53,966 nucleotides of DNA from Pseudomonadota bacterium (GTDB lineage Bacteria > Desulfobacterota > Desulfobulbia > Desulfobulbales > Desulfocapsaceae), in assembly GCA_023412495.1 (NCBI GenBank), contig JAEYNP010000087.1, forward strand, positions 1 to 53,966. Direction: 5' to 3'. The notes beneath the pieces were generated by a model. The model was given only the letters and a program-made list of their open reading frames with translations, ran no database searches and was not told where the DNA came from. Positions 44,418 to 53,756 of this stretch are shown piece after piece. Position numbers and translations under genes: made by a program. Within the stretch, counting starts at the first letter, position 1. The number at the start of each line of letters is the position of its first letter.

Positions 44418-44959
44418 ATCCGTCAACGGTTGCCTCCCCCACGCTCTTGAGTGCCGACGGGCTGGTCGGGGTAATTTTTCTCGTTATGGTGTCGATCACC
44501 CTCATCGGCGGCCTCATCGCCTGTAATTCCGACAGGCTGGTTCGATCCGTCGCCGGTCTGATCGTCTGTTTTGTCGGGGTGGCCGGCATCTACTACTTTC
44601 TAAACTCCCCGTTCGTCGCCATGATGCAGATTCTTATTTACGTCGGTGCCGTGGCGGTCACCATTTCCTTTGCAATCATGCTTGCCGCACCGGAAGAGAA
44701 TAAGAAGATGGGATTCGCCGGTCCTCTTGTCGGGCCTTTCGGCTTCGGCACAGCCGCTCTTCTGGCCGGCGGTTTCGCCGTTCTCGCCCTAAAAACAGAC
44801 TGGCCCGTTCAGGCGAAGGTCAATGACGGGTCGGTCAAGCTTATCGGAATCCAATTGCTGACCGATTATTCCATGGTCTTCGAGCTTGTCTCGATAGTAC
44901 TTCTGATCGCAATACTCGGTGCCCTGGTTATCGCCCGGGACGGGAGGGAAGGTCAATGA
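44414..44959 (+). CDS. nuoJ: NADH-quinone oxidoreductase subunit J
   Basis: The 181-residue membrane subunit has five predicted helices. The conserved third helix is present as FVAMMQILIYVGAVAVTISFAIML, containing the pi-bulge region of NuoJ. It overlaps nuoI by 4 bp and nuoK by 4 bp, so translation is coupled. Confidence 0.95.
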   Translation: MNPSTVASPTLLSADGLVGVIFLVMVSITLIGGLIACNSDRLVRSVAGLIVCFVGVAGIYYFLNSPFVAMMQILIYVGAVAVTISFAIMLAAPEENKKMGFAGPLVGPFGFGTAALLAGGFAVLALKTDWPVQAKVNDGSVKLIGIQLLTDYSMVFELVSIVLLIAILGALVIARDGREGQ

Positions 44960-45279
44960 TACTCACCCTGTATAACAATCTCAACATGTACCTGATCATC
45001 GGCGCCCTGCTGTTCGGCATCGGCATTTACGGCATCGTTACCCGCAGAACACTTATCGGCATGCTCATCGCCGCCGAATTGATACTGGCCAGCGCCTCCA
45101 TCAATTTCATGGCCTTCAACCGGTTCACTGCCCCCGATCCGGTTACCGGTCAGATCTTCACTCTCTTCATCATGGCGATAGCCGCTGCGGAAGCGGCGAT
45201 CGGCCTAAGTATCATCATCGCTGTGTACCGTCACTTCAAGTCCATTGACACGGAAGACGCCGTACAACTCAAAGGTTAG
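44956..45279 (+). CDS. nuoK: NADH-quinone oxidoreductase subunit K
   Basis: The 107-residue three-helix subunit contains the two conserved membrane glutamates of the family in GMLIAAELILASASINFMAF and MAIAAAEAAIGLSIIIAVYRHF. It resembles MrpC and is slightly longer than usual (about 100). It overlaps nuoJ by 4 bp and precedes the first antiporter-like subunit by 17 bp. Confidence 0.95.
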   Translation: MILTLYNNLNMYLIIGALLFGIGIYGIVTRRTLIGMLIAAELILASASINFMAFNRFTAPDPVTGQIFTLFIMAIAAAEAAIGLSIIIAVYRHFKSIDTEDAVQLKG

Positions 45280-45296
45280 TCAAGGAGTCATCGGGA

Positions 45297-46763
45297 ATGG
45301 AATACAAACTACTCTTCGCCCTGCTCATCCCACTCTTCGGCACCCTGGGGGTGATGTTCAAGGGCAACAACGAGAACGTCCGCGAGGGGATCTCGTCGAT
45401 CTCATCGCTCCTCCTGCTGGTTGTTGTCTGCTCGATGATTCCTGCGGTCTGGCATGGAGAGACGCTTACTTTTAAACTCTTCACTATTATAGATCCCGGC
45501 GTCACCGTTACTCTGCGGGCCGATTCTATGTCCATGATCTTTGCCTTGGTGGCATCATCATTGTGGACTATCGCGGTATTCTATTCCATGGGATACATGC
45601 GAGGGTTGAACGAACATGCCCAAACCCGCTTCAACGCCTGTTTCGCCTTGGCCATTTTCGGCGCCATCGGGGTAGCTTTTTCCGACAATCTCTTCACGAT
45701 GTACCTGTTTTACGAGATCGTCTCGGTCTGCACCTACCCGCTGGTTGCCCACCACCAGGACGATGAAGGGTACCACGGCGCGCGGAAATACCTGGTGTAT
45801 CTCACCGCAACCGCCAAAGCCTTTCTCCTGCCGGCCATGATCCTCATCTATGTTCTGACCGGCACCCTTGATTTTGCCCCGAACATCACCACAGGCATCT
45901 TCCCGGCCGACGTCAACAAGACACTGGTCATAATGCTGTACATCTTCTGTCTCTTCGGCTTTGCCAAGAACGGCGTCATGCCGTTCCATCACTGGCTGCC
46001 GGGCGCAATGGTCGCGCCGACACCGGTTTCCGCACTGCTCCATGCGGTTGCAGTGGTCAAAGTCGGTGTCTTCTGCACCACGAGGGTAATGCTGTATGTA
46101 TTCGGCACCGACACCATGCAGGCTCTCAATCTCGGCATCCCCACGGCCTATTTCGTCGGGTTTACCGTAATCGTCGCCTCCATCATCGCCCTCTCGAAGG
46201 ACAACCTCAAGGCCCGGTTGGCCTATTCGACGGTCAGTCAGCTCTCCTATATCATCATGGGTGTGGCCCTGCTCACCGCTCCCGGCATCCAGGGCGGCTT
46301 GATTCACATCGTCAACCACGGCTTTTCCAAGATCACCCTGTTCTTCTGCGCCGGCGCCATCTATGTTGCCACCCATAAAAAGAATATCTCCGAGATGGAC
46401 GGCCTGGGAAAAACCATGCCCTTTACCTTCGGGGCCTTCGCCATCGCCTCCCTGAGCATGATCGGCGCTCCTCCGGTAGCGGGTTTCGTCACCAAATGGA
46501 ATCTCCTGGTGGGTTCAGTGCAGGCGCATCAGATCGGCATCCTGCTGCTGCTTATCGGCAGTACCATGCTGAATGCCGCCTATTTCGCACCCATCACATA
46601 CAGGGCCTTTTTCGGCAAGAGGCCTGTCGGTGAGGCGGTCATCGGCATCAAGGAAGCCCCGCTTTCCATGCTTATCCCGATTATTATTGCCTGTGCGGTC
46701 TCTGTAATCATAGGCATCTATCCCGATTTCATGCTGCATTTTGTCAAGGCGGTGACAGGATGA
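45297..46763 (+). CDS. MrpD/NuoL-like antiporter subunit 1 of complex I
   Basis: This 488-residue membrane protein with about 14 helices is an antiporter-like proton channel occupying the nuoL position. The key residues are present: Glu in LFYEIVSVCTYPL, Lys in FGFAKNGVMPFHHWLPGAM, Lys in AVAVVKVGVF and Lys in GFVTKWNLL. It lacks the long C-terminal lateral helix of true NuoL (normally >600 residues), so it is closer to MrpD. The stop overlaps the next gene by 4 bp. Confidence 0.88.
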   Translation: MEYKLLFALLIPLFGTLGVMFKGNNENVREGISSISSLLLLVVVCSMIPAVWHGETLTFKLFTIIDPGVTVTLRADSMSMIFALVASSLWTIAVFYSMGYMRGLNEHAQTRFNACFALAIFGAIGVAFSDNLFTMYLFYEIVSVCTYPLVAHHQDDEGYHGARKYLVYLTATAKAFLLPAMILIYVLTGTLDFAPNITTGIFPADVNKTLVIMLYIFCLFGFAKNGVMPFHHWLPGAMVAPTPVSALLHAVAVVKVGVFCTTRVMLYVFGTDTMQALNLGIPTAYFVGFTVIVASIIALSKDNLKARLAYSTVSQLSYIIMGVALLTAPGIQGGLIHIVNHGFSKITLFFCAGAIYVATHKKNISEMDGLGKTMPFTFGAFAIASLSMIGAPPVAGFVTKWNLLVGSVQAHQIGILLLLIGSTMLNAAYFAPITYRAFFGKRPVGEAVIGIKEAPLSMLIPIIIACAVSVIIGIYPDFMLHFVKAVTG

Positions 46764-47014
46764 TTGTACAACTCATAGACTATCTCAAAGAGCGACTGCG
46801 GACCGTAAGGCTGCTATTCGGCATAGCTATCGCAGTCATGGTGGTGTGGACCGTTGTCGGCGTCGATACCCATCACGCCCACACCTGGATGGAAGCTCAT
46901 ATTCCCGGCTTCTGGTCGATTTTCACTCTTCTTTGCTGCGGAGTGCTCATCTACTTCGCAAGATGGTTTGGAAAAAGCGGAATCATGACCCGTGAGGATT
47001 ACTATGGAGACTAA
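46760..47014 (+). CDS. Two-helix membrane protein within nuo operon
   Basis: This 84-residue protein has two transmembrane helices (about residues 16-35 and 52-68) joined by a short His-rich loop, with a charged end REDYYGD. I do not recognise a family. It is tightly coupled: its ATG overlaps the preceding stop by 4 bp and its last 11 bases overlap the next start. A role as an accessory subunit linking the two antiporter-like subunits is inferred from this position. Confidence 0.82.
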   Translation: MIVQLIDYLKERLRTVRLLFGIAIAVMVVWTVVGVDTHHAHTWMEAHIPGFWSIFTLLCCGVLIYFARWFGKSGIMTREDYYGD

Positions 47015-48794
47015 TTTCATCCACCCCTCGCTTATATTGATAATCGGAGCCCTGCTCTTGCCGTTCGTGAAAGAGCCGTTCCGCAAGCTCTACCTCTGCG
47101 GGGTGCCGCTTCTAACCTTCTTCGATGTACTCTATCTCAACTGGCATCCCGGGACGCATGGCATCGTCACCTTCATGGGCGACTGGACTCTGACCTTCGG
47201 CAGGGTCGACAATCTGTCGATGATCTTTGCCTTCATCATGTCGCTGATGGCAATCATCGGTACTGTCTACGGGCTGCATGTCAAGGACGATGTCCAGCAT
47301 ATCGCTGCCTGGTTCTATGTCTCGGGAAGCCTTGGGGTCATTTACAGCGGCGACTACCTGGTGCTCTTTCTTTTCTGGGAGATGATGGCCTTCGCCTCGA
47401 CATTCCTGATCTGGCTGAACAAGGATGCGGGGTCGCTGGCCGCAGGCTACCGTTACCTGCTGGTGCACACCTTCGGCGGAGTATTGCTGCTCCTCGGTTT
47501 TGTCCTGCGCTACCAGGTCACTGGTGATCTGTCTTTTGTCCAGCTCGACGAACAGAATACGCAGCTTTTCACCTGGCTGATCATGGCCGGTCTGATGTTG
47601 AATGCCGCCGTTCCGCCGCTCCATTCGTGGCTGCCGGATGCCTACAGCAAAGCCACCATTACCGGGGCGGTCTTCATGTGCGCCTTCACCACGAAGACTG
47701 CCGTGTATACGTTGGCAAGAGCCTTCGCCGGCTTTGACATTCTCATCATTCTGGGTGTGGTCATGGCCATCTACGGCATCATCTACGCCATGATGGAAAA
47801 CGACGTCCGAAGACTGCTCGGTTGGGAGATTGTCAGTCAGGTCGGCTACATGGTCGCAGGAGTAGGCATTGGCACTGCGCTGGCCATCAACGGCACCTGT
47901 GCCCATGCGTTTGCACACATTCTCTACAAGGGGCTGCTCTTCATGGCAGCCGGGGCAGTGATCCACGCCACCGGTAAATCGAAATTCACCGAGCTTGGCG
48001 GCCTGTACCGGAAGATGCCCAACACCCTCTTCTTCATGGTCATAGGTGGCATATCGGTTTCGGCCTTCCCCTTCTTCTCCGGTTTCGTCTCCAAGTCGAT
48101 GATCATCTCGGCAAGCTTTGAATCGCATGTGATATGGGCCGGATTCCTCCTCACCATGGTTTCGGTGGGGACGTTCCTGGTCGCGGGCCTGCGTCTGCCC
48201 TATCTGATCTTCTTCGGCGAGGACCGCTGCAGCAAAGAGACCAAGGATGCTGCCGTCGATCCGCCATGGAATATGCACATGGCCATGGCAACCGCGGCTT
48301 TCCTCTGTCTGCTGATCGGTTCGTATCTGCCCTTTCTCTACAACATGCTTCCTTACCAGGAGGCTTCGTACCATCCCTACAGCGGTTATCACCTGAGCGA
48401 GACATTCCAGATACTCGGGTTTACCGCGGTGGCCTTCATCTTTCTCAAGAATAAGCTTAAAGCCCGCCCCACCATCAGTCTCGATCTCGACTGGTTCTAT
48501 CGGATGGGTGGCCGCGGTTTTCTCTGGCTGGCCTCGAACCCCATTCAAGGCTTGGATACTGCCTGGGGAACCGTCTATCGGGTAGTCGGACTCTATATAC
48601 TTATGGTAACTGCGAAATTCTCGGCGTGGTTTGATTGGCACGGCATCGATGGGGTCGTCGACGGCAGCGCCAACTGCGTCAGGGCGATCGGTCAGCGGGT
48701 GGCTGAAGTTTTCCAGAGGGGGCATATACAGCAAACGATTTATTATTCGATAACTTTTGCCGCCATTCTGCTCGTCTCTTATGTTTGGTTATAA
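47004..48794 (+). CDS. MrpD-like antiporter subunit 2 of complex I
   Basis: The 596-residue protein is a second antiporter-like subunit, with about 14 core helices and a C-terminal extension with DLDWFYRMGGRG and two more hydrophobic segments. TM5 Glu (LFWEMMAF), TM8 Lys (TTKTAVYTLAR) and TM12 Lys (GFVSKSMI) are kept, but the TM7 Lys found in most antiporter-like subunits is replaced in LMLNAAVPPLHSWLPDAY. ATG 47004 is chosen because GAGG lies 6 bases upstream. The family resembles stand-alone MrpD-type proteins. Confidence 0.86.
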   Translation: METNFIHPSLILIIGALLLPFVKEPFRKLYLCGVPLLTFFDVLYLNWHPGTHGIVTFMGDWTLTFGRVDNLSMIFAFIMSLMAIIGTVYGLHVKDDVQHIAAWFYVSGSLGVIYSGDYLVLFLFWEMMAFASTFLIWLNKDAGSLAAGYRYLLVHTFGGVLLLLGFVLRYQVTGDLSFVQLDEQNTQLFTWLIMAGLMLNAAVPPLHSWLPDAYSKATITGAVFMCAFTTKTAVYTLARAFAGFDILIILGVVMAIYGIIYAMMENDVRRLLGWEIVSQVGYMVAGVGIGTALAINGTCAHAFAHILYKGLLFMAAGAVIHATGKSKFTELGGLYRKMPNTLFFMVIGGISVSAFPFFSGFVSKSMIISASFESHVIWAGFLLTMVSVGTFLVAGLRLPYLIFFGEDRCSKETKDAAVDPPWNMHMAMATAAFLCLLIGSYLPFLYNMLPYQEASYHPYSGYHLSETFQILGFTAVAFIFLKNKLKARPTISLDLDWFYRMGGRGFLWLASNPIQGLDTAWGTVYRVVGLYILMVTAKFSAWFDWHGIDGVVDGSANCVRAIGQRVAEVFQRGHIQQTIYYSITFAAILLVSYVWL

Positions 48795-48821
48795 CCTTAT
48801 CGAAACCAAGGAATACAGGTA

Positions 48822-50360
48822 ATGGATCAACTACTGATGAATTCCGGCTTTCCCATCCTGAGTGTGCTCGTTTTTCTACCTCTCGCTGGGGCTCTGCTAC
48901 TGCTCTTTGTCAAGAATGAGTCAATATGCCGATATCTTGCTCTTGCCACGACCAGCATTGTTGCTCTCCTGTCTATAAAGTTGCTGACCGGTTTTGACAG
49001 GAGCACCGACAAGTTCCAGTTTGTCGAGAAGCATAACTGGATCGAGACCTTCAACATTCAATACATAGTCGGCCTTGACGGCATCTCCATTCTGCTGGTC
49101 ATTCTGACGACCTTCATCATGCCCTTCTGTGTCCTGGCCTCATGGTCCTACATCAAGACCAGAGTCCAGGCCTTCATGGTGTGCCTGCTCATAATGGAAA
49201 CCGCCATGGTCGGGGTATTCGTCGCTCTGGATTTCGTGTTGTTCTATATCCTGTGGGAGGCTATGCTCATCCCGATGTACATGCTCATCGGGATATGGGG
49301 AGGGCCGAGAAAAATTTACGCTTCGATCAAATTTTTCCTCTACACCCTGGCCGGATCAATCCTCCTGCTGGTGGGCATTATCTGGCTGTATGTCGCCAAC
49401 AACTACAGCTTCTTCATTCCCGACATGATGTGGCAGAATTACTCGCTCACTGCCCAAGTCTATCTTTTCCTGGCCTTCTTCCTCGCCTTCGCCATCAAGG
49501 TGCCGATGTTCCCTTTCCACACATGGTTGCCGGCAGCGCACGTCGAGGCCCCTACCGCAGGTTCTGTGATTCTGGCCAGTATATTGCTAAAGATGGGGAC
49601 TTACGGCTTTCTCCGCTTTGCCCTGCCCATTACACCGGATGCAACCCATTTGCTCATGCCTTATGTTCTCTGGCTGTCCATCGCCGGCATCATCTATGGC
49701 GGGTTGACCGCCCTGGCGCAAAGCGACATGAAAAAACTCATCGCCTACTCTTCCGTAGGGCACATGGGATTTGTCACCCTCGGCATCTTCGTCCTTAATG
49801 TGGATGGGGTTGAAGGCGCGATCCTGCAAATGGTCAACCATGGCATCACCACCGGCGCCCTCTTCCTCTGCGTCGGGATGATCTACGAGAGAACACACAG
49901 CAGAGAATTGCTCTCCGCCACCGGTGTCGGCAAATATATGCCGATCTATATTACATTCCTGGCCTTTTTCTCTTTGTCCTCCTTCGGTTTTCCGGGAACA
50001 AACAGTTTCGTCGGCGAATTCAAGATCATAGCCGGTGCCTTCCAATTTGAAACAGCTTTGCAGAAGTTCCCGTACCTGGCGATGGCCGCCATTCCCGGGG
50101 CTGTCCTTGCTGCTGCATATATGCTCAGGATGCTGCAAAAAATCATCTGGGGAGGCACGAACAATCCGGATCAATCCTGGATAACCGACCTCAATGCCCG
50201 GGAAATCGTAACGCTGGCACCATTTCTTTTCTTCGTATTCTGGATAGGTCTTGGACCACAGCCGTTCATCGACTTGATGCATACGAGCGTAGCCCAGCTT
50301 CTTCAACAGTATGACGCGCACCAGACCGCCCAGGCGGTTGCTGCGACGGCCTTACAATAA
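48822..50360 (+). CDS. nuoM: NADH-quinone oxidoreductase subunit M
   Basis: The 512-residue antiporter-like subunit has typical NuoM segments: YIVGLDGISILLVILTTFI, FYILWEAMLIPMYMLIGIWGG with the TM5 Glu, AIKVPMFPFHTWLPAAHVEAPTAGSVILASILLKMGTYGFLRF with TM7 and TM8 Lys, and AYSSVGHMGFVTLGIF. The final helix carries Glu in FVGEFKIIAG rather than Lys, as is usual for NuoM. It starts 27 bp after the second MrpD-like gene. Confidence 0.96.
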   Translation: MDQLLMNSGFPILSVLVFLPLAGALLLLFVKNESICRYLALATTSIVALLSIKLLTGFDRSTDKFQFVEKHNWIETFNIQYIVGLDGISILLVILTTFIMPFCVLASWSYIKTRVQAFMVCLLIMETAMVGVFVALDFVLFYILWEAMLIPMYMLIGIWGGPRKIYASIKFFLYTLAGSILLLVGIIWLYVANNYSFFIPDMMWQNYSLTAQVYLFLAFFLAFAIKVPMFPFHTWLPAAHVEAPTAGSVILASILLKMGTYGFLRFALPITPDATHLLMPYVLWLSIAGIIYGGLTALAQSDMKKLIAYSSVGHMGFVTLGIFVLNVDGVEGAILQMVNHGITTGALFLCVGMIYERTHSRELLSATGVGKYMPIYITFLAFFSLSSFGFPGTNSFVGEFKIIAGAFQFETALQKFPYLAMAAIPGAVLAAAYMLRMLQKIIWGGTNNPDQSWITDLNAREIVTLAPFLFFVFWIGLGPQPFIDLMHTSVAQLLQQYDAHQTAQAVAATALQ

Positions 50361-50393
50361 GACTATCAACCAACGTCCCGTAAAGGTAATAAA

Positions 50394-51806
50394 ATGCTCT
50401 TTCTACCTGAATTGACACTGTTAGGAACTGGACTGGTTTTTTTCTTCCTCAGTTTAGGAAAGCCGAGTAGCGGGAAAATAAAGGTGACCGCAATTTCCCT
50501 GTCGGCCCTTACCGTCTTTGTTTCGCTTCTCTGTCTGCGCAGTGAGGGAAGCCTCTTTTATTCCGCCTACCAAATCGATCTCTTTTCCCAGATTTTCAAG
50601 GCACTCATCGCTCTGGCAACGTTCATTGTCCTGGTTTTCAGCGACAAGCTGGCAGGGGTGAAAGAGGATATTCAGGCAGAGTACTACCTTTTCCTTTTCA
50701 TGTCGGTACTGGGGTTGATGATGCTGGTCTCGAGTGTTGAACTCCTTGCAATTTTTGTATCCCTGGAGCTTTCCTCTTTCGCCGTGTATATCATGGTCCC
50801 GATGCGGAATAGTTCGACTGCCTCAGGCTACCAGGTCGAAGCGGGCATCAAGTATCTGTTGTTCGGCGTTATGGCAACCGGTCTCATGCTCTTTGGCATG
50901 AGCTACATCTATGGCCTGACAGGTTCGACCCAGCTTGCAGTCATCTCTGATAAACTGGATCAACTCTACACCCAGCCCGCGGGAGTCATTGCCATTGTCA
51001 TGGTTCTCGCCGGCTTCTTTTACAAGCTTGCCCTTTTTCCTTTGCACTTCTGGGTTCCCGATGTCTACGAAGGAGCTGCCAACGAAACCACGGCCTTTAT
51101 TGCTGCAGTGCCGAAACTCGCTGCAGTGGCCCTCTTGATTCGTCTCGTGAGTCTTGTCAGCAACGAAGGCGAAGCGATAGTCAATATCCTCATAGTTTGC
51201 GCTCTGCTATCGATGTTTTACGGCAATCTCTCGGCACTCATACAAAAGGATGTGAAAAGGCTCCTGGGTTTTTCCGGAATTTCCCACGCCGGTTTTGTCC
51301 TTGTCGGCTTGCTCACCCTGCAAATCACCGGTTTCTCCACGGCCATGTATTATATCATCGGCTATGTTTTCATGAACCTTGCCTGCTTTTTGGTTATATG
51401 TTCGATTGCCGATAAGGGTGGTAATGTAGCAATCGCCGATTTCACCGGACTTCATAAGCGCGCTCCACTGCTGGCTCTGACTTTGACCGTCGGTCTTTTC
51501 GCCCTGGCCGGTATTCCGCCCTTCGTCGGTTTCACCGGCAAATTTCTCCTGCTCCTAGGGGCTCTTCGTCAGGGTCACTTAGTTTTGGTCATCTTGGCAG
51601 CGCTGAATACGGCCATAGCCATCTATTACTATCTGTCAATTGTGAGGGTCGCGTTCTGCACCGATACAGAGGACCGAGGTGCAATCCAGTCGAGCGGCAT
51701 GAATAATGCACTTGCCGTGCTACTGATAGTAATTATTGTCGTGATGGGAGTGACGCCCTCTCAATTTATTGATTTTGCCTCAACCGCCGTACAGCATGTG
51801 ATGTAG
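50394..51806 (+). CDS. nuoN: NADH-quinone oxidoreductase subunit N
   Basis: The 470-residue protein is the antiporter-like subunit next to NuoK. It has LLAIFVSLELSSFAVYIMV with the TM5 Glu, FFYKLALFPLHFWVPDVYEGAA with the TM7 Lys, AAVPKLAAVALLIRL, and GISHAGFVLVGLL and FVGFTGKFLLLLGAL near the end. It is the last complex I gene of the operon; no nuoE, nuoF or nuoG follows. Confidence 0.96.
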   Translation: MLFLPELTLLGTGLVFFFLSLGKPSSGKIKVTAISLSALTVFVSLLCLRSEGSLFYSAYQIDLFSQIFKALIALATFIVLVFSDKLAGVKEDIQAEYYLFLFMSVLGLMMLVSSVELLAIFVSLELSSFAVYIMVPMRNSSTASGYQVEAGIKYLLFGVMATGLMLFGMSYIYGLTGSTQLAVISDKLDQLYTQPAGVIAIVMVLAGFFYKLALFPLHFWVPDVYEGAANETTAFIAAVPKLAAVALLIRLVSLVSNEGEAIVNILIVCALLSMFYGNLSALIQKDVKRLLGFSGISHAGFVLVGLLTLQITGFSTAMYYIIGYVFMNLACFLVICSIADKGGNVAIADFTGLHKRAPLLALTLTVGLFALAGIPPFVGFTGKFLLLLGALRQGHLVLVILAALNTAIAIYYYLSIVRVAFCTDTEDRGAIQSSGMNNALAVLLIVIIVVMGVTPSQFIDFASTAVQHVM

Positions 51807-51902
51807 CGTGTAACTCCTTGAGAAATTCCTTTACAGGGCGTCCGCAACTCAGATGCCAGAGGCGCCTTGCCTATCAGCAGCTGTTTCTATTCTTCTTTTG
51901 CA

Positions 51903-53165
51903 ATGAATTTCTGGCTGATTTCCATCATTTGTATCATATGCGCCTCATATCTCCTGGAACTCATTGTTTCGGTCTTGAATGTCAGGGCGCTGTCTCCCCA
52001 CCTTCCCGCTGAATTTGCCGAAACGTTTGATTCCCAGGAATATCTGAAGTCTCAGGAATATACCCGAGCTACAGCCTTCGTTTCCATCGTCGAGTCGAGT
52101 TATACGGTCGTACTGACGCTTCTTTTCATTGCCATTGGAGGATTTTCCCTCCTCGATCGTTTCTCCAGAAATCTTTCTTCCCAGGAGATCCTCGCAGGGC
52201 TCATTTTTACCGGAACCTGCCTGTTTCTGTCGTTTATCGCACGGTTACCTTTCTCCATCTATTACACTTTTGTCATCGAAGAACGCTTCGGCTTCAACAA
52301 GACAACGGTAAAAACTTTTTTTCTGGATATTTTGAAAAGCGGTTTTCTTATTCTGATCATAGGAGGACCGCTTCTTGCCCTGATTTTCTGGTTTTTCATT
52401 CACACCGGATCCTACGGGTGGCTGTTCTGTTGGGTTGGTGTCGTACTCTTCTCACTCCTCATGCAATACCTTGCGCCGGTTGTTATCCTGCCGCTGTTCA
52501 ACAAATTCACTCCGTTGCCTGAAGGGGACTTGCGTGAGGCGATTCTTGATTACGCTCGGCAACAGGATTTCCTGATCAAAGGCATCTTCACCATGGATGG
52601 TTCGAAAAGGTCGGCGAAGCTGAATGCCTTTTTTATCGGGTTCGGTCGGTTCAAAAAGATCGTTTTTTTCGATACTCTTCTTGAGAAGCTCGAAGAAAAT
52701 GAGATACTTTCAGTCTTGGCTCACGAAATGGGTCACTACAAACTGCATCATATCCCCAAAATGATCCTGGCATCGATACTGCAAACCGGGATTATGTTTT
52801 ATCTGCTTTCAATTTTTTTGAAGTTTACCGGAATTGTCGAAGCCTTCGATATGGAGCCATCAGTATACGCAAGCCTGGTCATCTTCGGTTTTCTCTATTC
52901 CCCCTTGAGTCTCATCGTTTCAATTCTCTTTCATGCCATCTCCCGCAAGCATGAATTCGAGGCGGACAGATATGCGCTCAAAACTACAGGTTCAGCGGAT
53001 AAGCTGATAGCCAGCCTGAAAAAGCTGAGCAAGGCCAATTTGGCCAATCTCACCCCGCATCCAATCAAGGTATTCATCTATTACAGCCACCCGCCGCTAC
53101 TCGAGCGCATCCGGAAACTGCGTGCATTGAGAAACCATGAAAACTTGTCGTCAGAAATGTCTTGA
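51903..53165 (+). CDS. M48-family Ste24-type zinc endopeptidase
   Basis: This 420-residue integral membrane protease resembles Ste24/CAAX prenyl protease. It has about six or seven transmembrane helices, the zinc motif HEMGH at 274-278 and the third-ligand segment EFEADRYAL downstream, followed by a C-terminal HPPLLERIRKL typical of the group. ATG 51903 is chosen since the first helix begins there; a TTG at 51867 with AGAGG upstream is an alternative. It starts about 100 bp after nuoN on the same strand. Bacterial members probably do membrane protein quality control. Confidence 0.9.
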   Translation: MNFWLISIICIICASYLLELIVSVLNVRALSPHLPAEFAETFDSQEYLKSQEYTRATAFVSIVESSYTVVLTLLFIAIGGFSLLDRFSRNLSSQEILAGLIFTGTCLFLSFIARLPFSIYYTFVIEERFGFNKTTVKTFFLDILKSGFLILIIGGPLLALIFWFFIHTGSYGWLFCWVGVVLFSLLMQYLAPVVILPLFNKFTPLPEGDLREAILDYARQQDFLIKGIFTMDGSKRSAKLNAFFIGFGRFKKIVFFDTLLEKLEENEILSVLAHEMGHYKLHHIPKMILASILQTGIMFYLLSIFLKFTGIVEAFDMEPSVYASLVIFGFLYSPLSLIVSILFHAISRKHEFEADRYALKTTGSADKLIASLKKLSKANLANLTPHPIKVFIYYSHPPLLERIRKLRALRNHENLSSEMS

Positions 53166-53306
53166 CACTACAATTTGTTAGAAGGATAATTTTCTAGCTT
53201 GCGTTGCCGATCAGCCTTGGATACTTGAGTTGCTTTTTGGCGAGGAAATGGTAATATCCAAGGGCATTTATGAATCAATAATCATTTTTACTTATAGGAG
53301 AAAATC

Positions 53307-53756
53307 ATGAAAAACGATAAGTTCCGTACCCCTCTTCTCCAATCCGCCGCTGTGCTTGCTGGTGTAGTCGCTTTGTCTTTGATCGCCGCCTCATCCGGTT
53401 CGGGTCATGAAGGCGGAGGATTTTTCTCTGTACTGGCAGGGATCGGCAACGCTATCCTTTTCGTCATCGGCTTGGCAATTTCCTTGGCCATTTGCATCGC
53501 AATTCTTGTGGGGATCTTCCTTGCCGCCGTCGGCATGGTGTCGCCGGAACAGGCAGCTCAAATATATTCAGACTTAAAAAAAAAATTCGCTCTCAGCCTC
53601 ATAGCCTGGTCTTCCAATAACCTAAGCGGCTCGGGTAACTGGATCAGTGAAGAAGAGTATAATAGGATGAAGCAGGAGATCACCAATCTCCAGAACACGA
53701 ATAGGTCCTTGTCTCAAAAGATAAAAGAAATCGAAGAAAACAAGGATCTTCAGTGA
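53307..53756 (+). CDS. Small membrane protein with C-terminal coiled coil
   Basis: The 149-residue product is not a family I recognise. It has a hydrophobic N-terminal segment (about 11-28, possibly a signal anchor), a Gly/Ser/His-rich stretch, a long hydrophobic region (about 40-75), and a charged C-terminal helix with heptad-like spacing from about residue 112 (EEEYNRMKQEITNLQNTNRS). TAGGAG lies 7 bases before the ATG. It is probably a membrane-anchored scaffold or stress protein; the function is unknown. Confidence 0.75.
   Translation: MKNDKFRTPLLQSAAVLAGVVALSLIAASSGSGHEGGGFFSVLAGIGNAILFVIGLAISLAICIAILVGIFLAAVGMVSPEQAAQIYSDLKKKFALSLIAWSSNNLSGSGNWISEEEYNRMKQEITNLQNTNRSLSQKIKEIEENKDLQ

Noticed and set aside
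47112..48734. 540-codon minus-strand frame opposite the second MrpD-like gene
   Set aside because: It is antisense to a clear membrane protein gene and has a His/Asp/Gly-rich composition typical of shadow frames.
51903..53165. M48 protease as a dedicated complex I assembly factor
   Set aside because: It follows nuoN by about 100 bp, but no other evidence ties it to complex I; it is described only as a neighbour.
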